Assembly: GCA_003538615.1 (NCBI GenBank)
Contig: DPRT01000152.1
Coordinates: forward strand, 1-8,515
DNA from: Holophagaceae bacterium
Lineage (GTDB): Bacteria; Acidobacteriota; Holophagae; Holophagales; Holophagaceae
Direction: 5' to 3'
Length of the DNA stretch: 8,515 nt
Shown here in pieces: positions 6,799 to 8,515 of the stretch (position 1 is its first letter; every line of letters begins with the position of its first letter). The position numbers and the translations under genes are program-made. The notes below the pieces were generated by a model, which saw only the letters and a program-made list of their open reading frames with translations, was not told where the DNA came from and did no database searches.

Positions 6799-8064
6799 AT
6801 GCTCGATGCCAACCTCCTGCGCAATGACCCCGACGTTGTGGCGGCCCGCTTGTCCGAGCGGGGCTATGCGCTGGACCGGGCCCGCTACCAGGAGCTGGAC
6901 CAGCGCCGCCGGTCGGTGCTGCAGGAATTGGAGGCCCTGAAGGCCGAGCGGAACCGCGTGAGCGATGAGGTGGGCCGCCTCAAGCGGGCCAAGGAGAATG
7001 CCGACGCCCTCATCGCCCAGCAGCGCGAGGTGGGCGATCAGCTCAAGGCGCTGGAAGCTGCCCAGCGCGAGGTCGAAGCCGCCTTCAGGGACTTCCTCGC
7101 GGGCATTCCCAATCCGCCCCACGCCAGTGTGCCCGCGGGCCGCGATGAGCACGGGAATGTGGAGATCAAGCGCTGGGGACAGGTGCCGGAGATCGCTGCG
7201 CCGAAGGACCACGTGGAGCTGGGCACGGCCCTCGGCATCCTCGACCTGGACCGCGCGGCCAAGCTCAGCGGCGCGCGCTTTGCGGTGCTGAAGGGGCAGG
7301 GCGCCAAGCTGGAGCGGGCGCTCATCGCCTTCATGCTGGACCGACAGACCGCCGCGGGCTACCTGGAGGTGATCCCACCCTACCTGGTGAACGCCGAGAG
7401 CATGTATGGCACGGGCCAGCTGCCGAAGTTCGAGCAGGACCTCTTCAAGACGCCCCACGGCGATGGCGCGCTGTACCTCATCCCCACGGCGGAAGTGCCC
7501 GTCACCAACCTCTACCGCGACGAGATGATGCCCGCGGAAACCCTGCCCCTGCGCCACTGCGCCTTCACGCCCTGCTTCCGCAGCGAGGCCGGCAGCTACG
7601 GCCGGGACACCAAGGGCATCATCCGCCAGCACCAGTTCCACAAGGTGGAGCTGGTGACGTTCGCGGCCGCCGACCAGGCGGAAGCTGAGCTCGAGCGGCT
7701 CACGTCGGACGCCGAGGCCATCCTGGAGGCCCTCGGGTTGCCTTACCGCCGCGTGCTGCTCTGCACGGGCGACATGGGCTTCAGCAGCCAGAAGACCTAC
7801 GACCTGGAGGTGTGGCTGCCTTCCCAGAACACCTACCGGGAGATCAGCTCCTGCAGCTGGTTCGGTGACTTCCAGGCCCGCCGCGCCAACATCCGGGTCA
7901 AGGGCAAGGAGGGGAAGCCAGCCTTCGTCCACACGCTGAACGGCAGCGGCCTGGCCGTGGGCCGCACCTGGGTGGCCATCCTGGAGAACTACCAGCAGCC
8001 CGACGGCACCATCCGCGTGCCCGAGGCCCTGCGCCCCTACCTGGGCGCCGAGGTGATCCGCTGA
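6799..8064 (+). CDS. serS: seryl-tRNA synthetase
   Basis: Class II aminoacyl-tRNA synthetase that charges tRNA-Ser (and tRNA-Sec where present) with serine using ATP; cytoplasmic homodimer. The 421 residues match the bacterial norm. The N-terminal [14 protein letters not shown] leads to the long two-helix coiled-coil arm that grips the tRNA variable arm (about 28-100, rich in E, Q, R and L). The catalytic core shows motif 1 around [13 protein letters not shown] to IPPYLVN (171-198), the serine-binding PTAE (229-232), motif 2 [14 protein letters not shown] then RQHQFHKVE (260-284), [15 protein letters not shown] (348-362) and motif 3 around [17 protein letters not shown] (380-396). All key motifs are intact. 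The start fits family N-termini; an ATG at 6791 is out of frame, and upstream SD complementarity is only partial (GGGAT). The C-terminal codons GAG GTG ATC also form the SD of the next gene. Confidence 0.97.
   Translation: MLDANLLRNDPDVVAARLSERGYALDRARYQELDQRRRSVLQELEALKAERNRVSDEVGRLKRAKENADALIAQQREVGDQLKALEAAQREVEAAFRDFLAGIPNPPHASVPAGRDEHGNVEIKRWGQVPEIAAPKDHVELGTALGILDLDRAAKLSGARFAVLKGQGAKLERALIAFMLDRQTAAGYLEVIPPYLVNAESMYGTGQLPKFEQDLFKTPHGDGALYLIPTAEVPVTNLYRDEMMPAETLPLRHCAFTPCFRSEAGSYGRDTKGIIRQHQFHKVELVTFAAADQAEAELERLTSDAEAILEALGLPYRRVLLCTGDMGFSSQKTYDLEVWLPSQNTYREISSCSWFGDFQARRANIRVKGKEGKPAFVHTLNGSGLAVGRTWVAILENYQQPDGTIRVPEALRPYLGAEVIR
8050..8058 (+). promoter_or_regulatory. SD-like sequence inside the serS end, placed for a CTG start at 8061
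   Basis: GAGGTGATC is a nine-base exact match to the consensus complement of the 16S rRNA 3' end (AAGGAGGTGATC). Its GAGG core stands seven bases before CTG 8061, which overlaps the serS TGA as CTGA. The same bases encode Glu-Val-Ile of SerS, so chance is possible. Confidence 0.5.
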
Positions 8065-8515
8065 CAGCCGTTCCCCTTCTGTGCGCTGAAGGCCTGCGCC
8101 TTCAGCGTATGGGAAGGGATGTGCTCAGGGATGTCTCCTTTTCCATCGCGCAGGGCGAGGCCGTGGGCGTGGCCGGGGCCAGCGGGGCGGGAAAGAGTAC
8201 CCTGCTGAACCTGGTGCTGGGGCTGCTGGAAGCCACGGAAGGCCGGATCACGTTTGAGGGAGCGCCCTGGTCACCCCTGCCGGAACGGGCGCGGCGCGGC
8301 CGCCGTCCGCGGATCCAGGCCGTCTTCCAGGATCCCCTGGCCAGCCTGCCGCCCCACCGCACCGGCTGGGAGATCCTCCAGGAGCCCCTGGACATCTGGC
8401 ATCGCGGGTCCATGCGGGACCGGCGCGAGGCCGCGGCGCGCATGGCCGCGCGGGTGAAGTTCCCGGAGGCCGCGCTCGATCAGCGTCCGTCGGCCTGGTC
8501 CGGTGGGCTTGCGCA
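8061..8515 (+). CDS. ABC transporter ATPase, peptide/nickel type (DppF/OppF/NikE-like), 3'-truncated
   Basis: The first 151 codons of an ABC ATP-binding subunit that would energise import through a membrane permease not in this window. It contains Walker [10 protein letters not shown] (39-47 from the CTG start), the Q-loop VFQDPLASL (88-96) and the EPLDIWHRG region (108-116), whose spacing resembles oligopeptide/nickel ATPases. The start of the signature motif reads WSGGLA (146-151) instead of LSGGQ; Walker B lies beyond the edge. No aromatic A-loop residue is seen. The first in-frame ATG is at 8109, has no SD and would delete the first beta strand ([11 protein letters not shown], 6-16). I therefore favour CTG at 8061, overlapping the serS stop in CTGA with a strong SD. 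CTG 8079 is another option. Family membership is firm; substrate and start are not. Confidence 0.8.
   Translation, partial: MTAVPLLCAEGLRLQRMGRDVLRDVSFSIAQGEAVGVAGASGAGKSTLLNLVLGLLEATEGRITFEGAPWSPLPERARRGRRPRIQAVFQDPLASLPPHRTGWEILQEPLDIWHRGSMRDRREAAARMAARVKFPEAALDQRPSAWSGGLA
8084..8107 (+). repeat. perfect inverted repeat (10-base arms, 4-base loop) just after serS
   Basis: CGCTGAAGGC (8084-8093), loop CTGC and GCCTTCAGCG (8098-8107) form a flawless stem; wobble and Watson-Crick pairs extend it into the ATG at 8109. No T tract follows, so it is not a classical terminator. The bases also encode AEGLRLQR in the ABC frame. It may modulate readthrough or translation between serS and the ABC gene. 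Confidence 0.55.

Overview
This 8.5 kb window is GC-rich, densely coding bacterial DNA with eight protein genes, two of them cut by the window edges. I see no rRNA, tRNA, CRISPR array, insertion sequence or prophage gene. Most starts have weak or no Shine-Dalgarno (SD) sequences, but three (the response regulator, the MerR/B12 gene and the terminal ABC ATPase) have good ones. Gene content and style (a response regulator with a long acidic tail, the companion protein beginning MITGYNTDV, a CarH-like B12 regulator, high GC) suggest a free-living, environmentally responsive bacterium. My best guess is Acidobacteriota (Holophagae/Geothrix-like), with Myxococcota or Desulfuromonadota-type bacteria as alternatives. 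That assignment is inferred from memory of protein style, not from a search.

Left part (1-1792): a divergent pair. A CYTH-domain phosphohydrolase/class IV adenylate cyclase-type protein runs leftward off the window. An exported, strikingly tryptophan-rich protein of unknown function runs rightward.

Middle (1877-4698): three rightward genes. A response regulator with an acidic, Pro/Ala-rich tail and a short C-terminal helical module is followed after 42 bases by an uncharacterised two-domain protein. An AT-rich junction then carries a terminator-like hairpin plus T6 tract and a perfect TATAAT. After it comes a MerR-family regulator with a cobalamin-binding domain that keeps both CarH signature motifs, and so is a candidate light- or B12-responsive repressor.

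Right part (4718-8515): a leftward YoaK/DUF1275 membrane protein converges on the MerR gene and diverges from a type I L-asparaginase gene. Rightward from there are asparaginase, seryl-tRNA synthetase (serS) and the N-terminal part of a peptide/nickel-type ABC transporter ATPase. The ABC frame appears to begin inside the end of serS, at a non-AUG CTG codon overlapping the serS stop and preceded by a nine-base match to the anti-SD.

The genes do not form one pathway. The likely functional units are the response regulator with its companion protein, and the serS/ABC pair, which is probably translationally coupled. No complete novel system is evident. The points most worth following up are the unknown pair, the CarH-like regulator with its structured 5' region, the Trp-rich exported protein and the CTG start.
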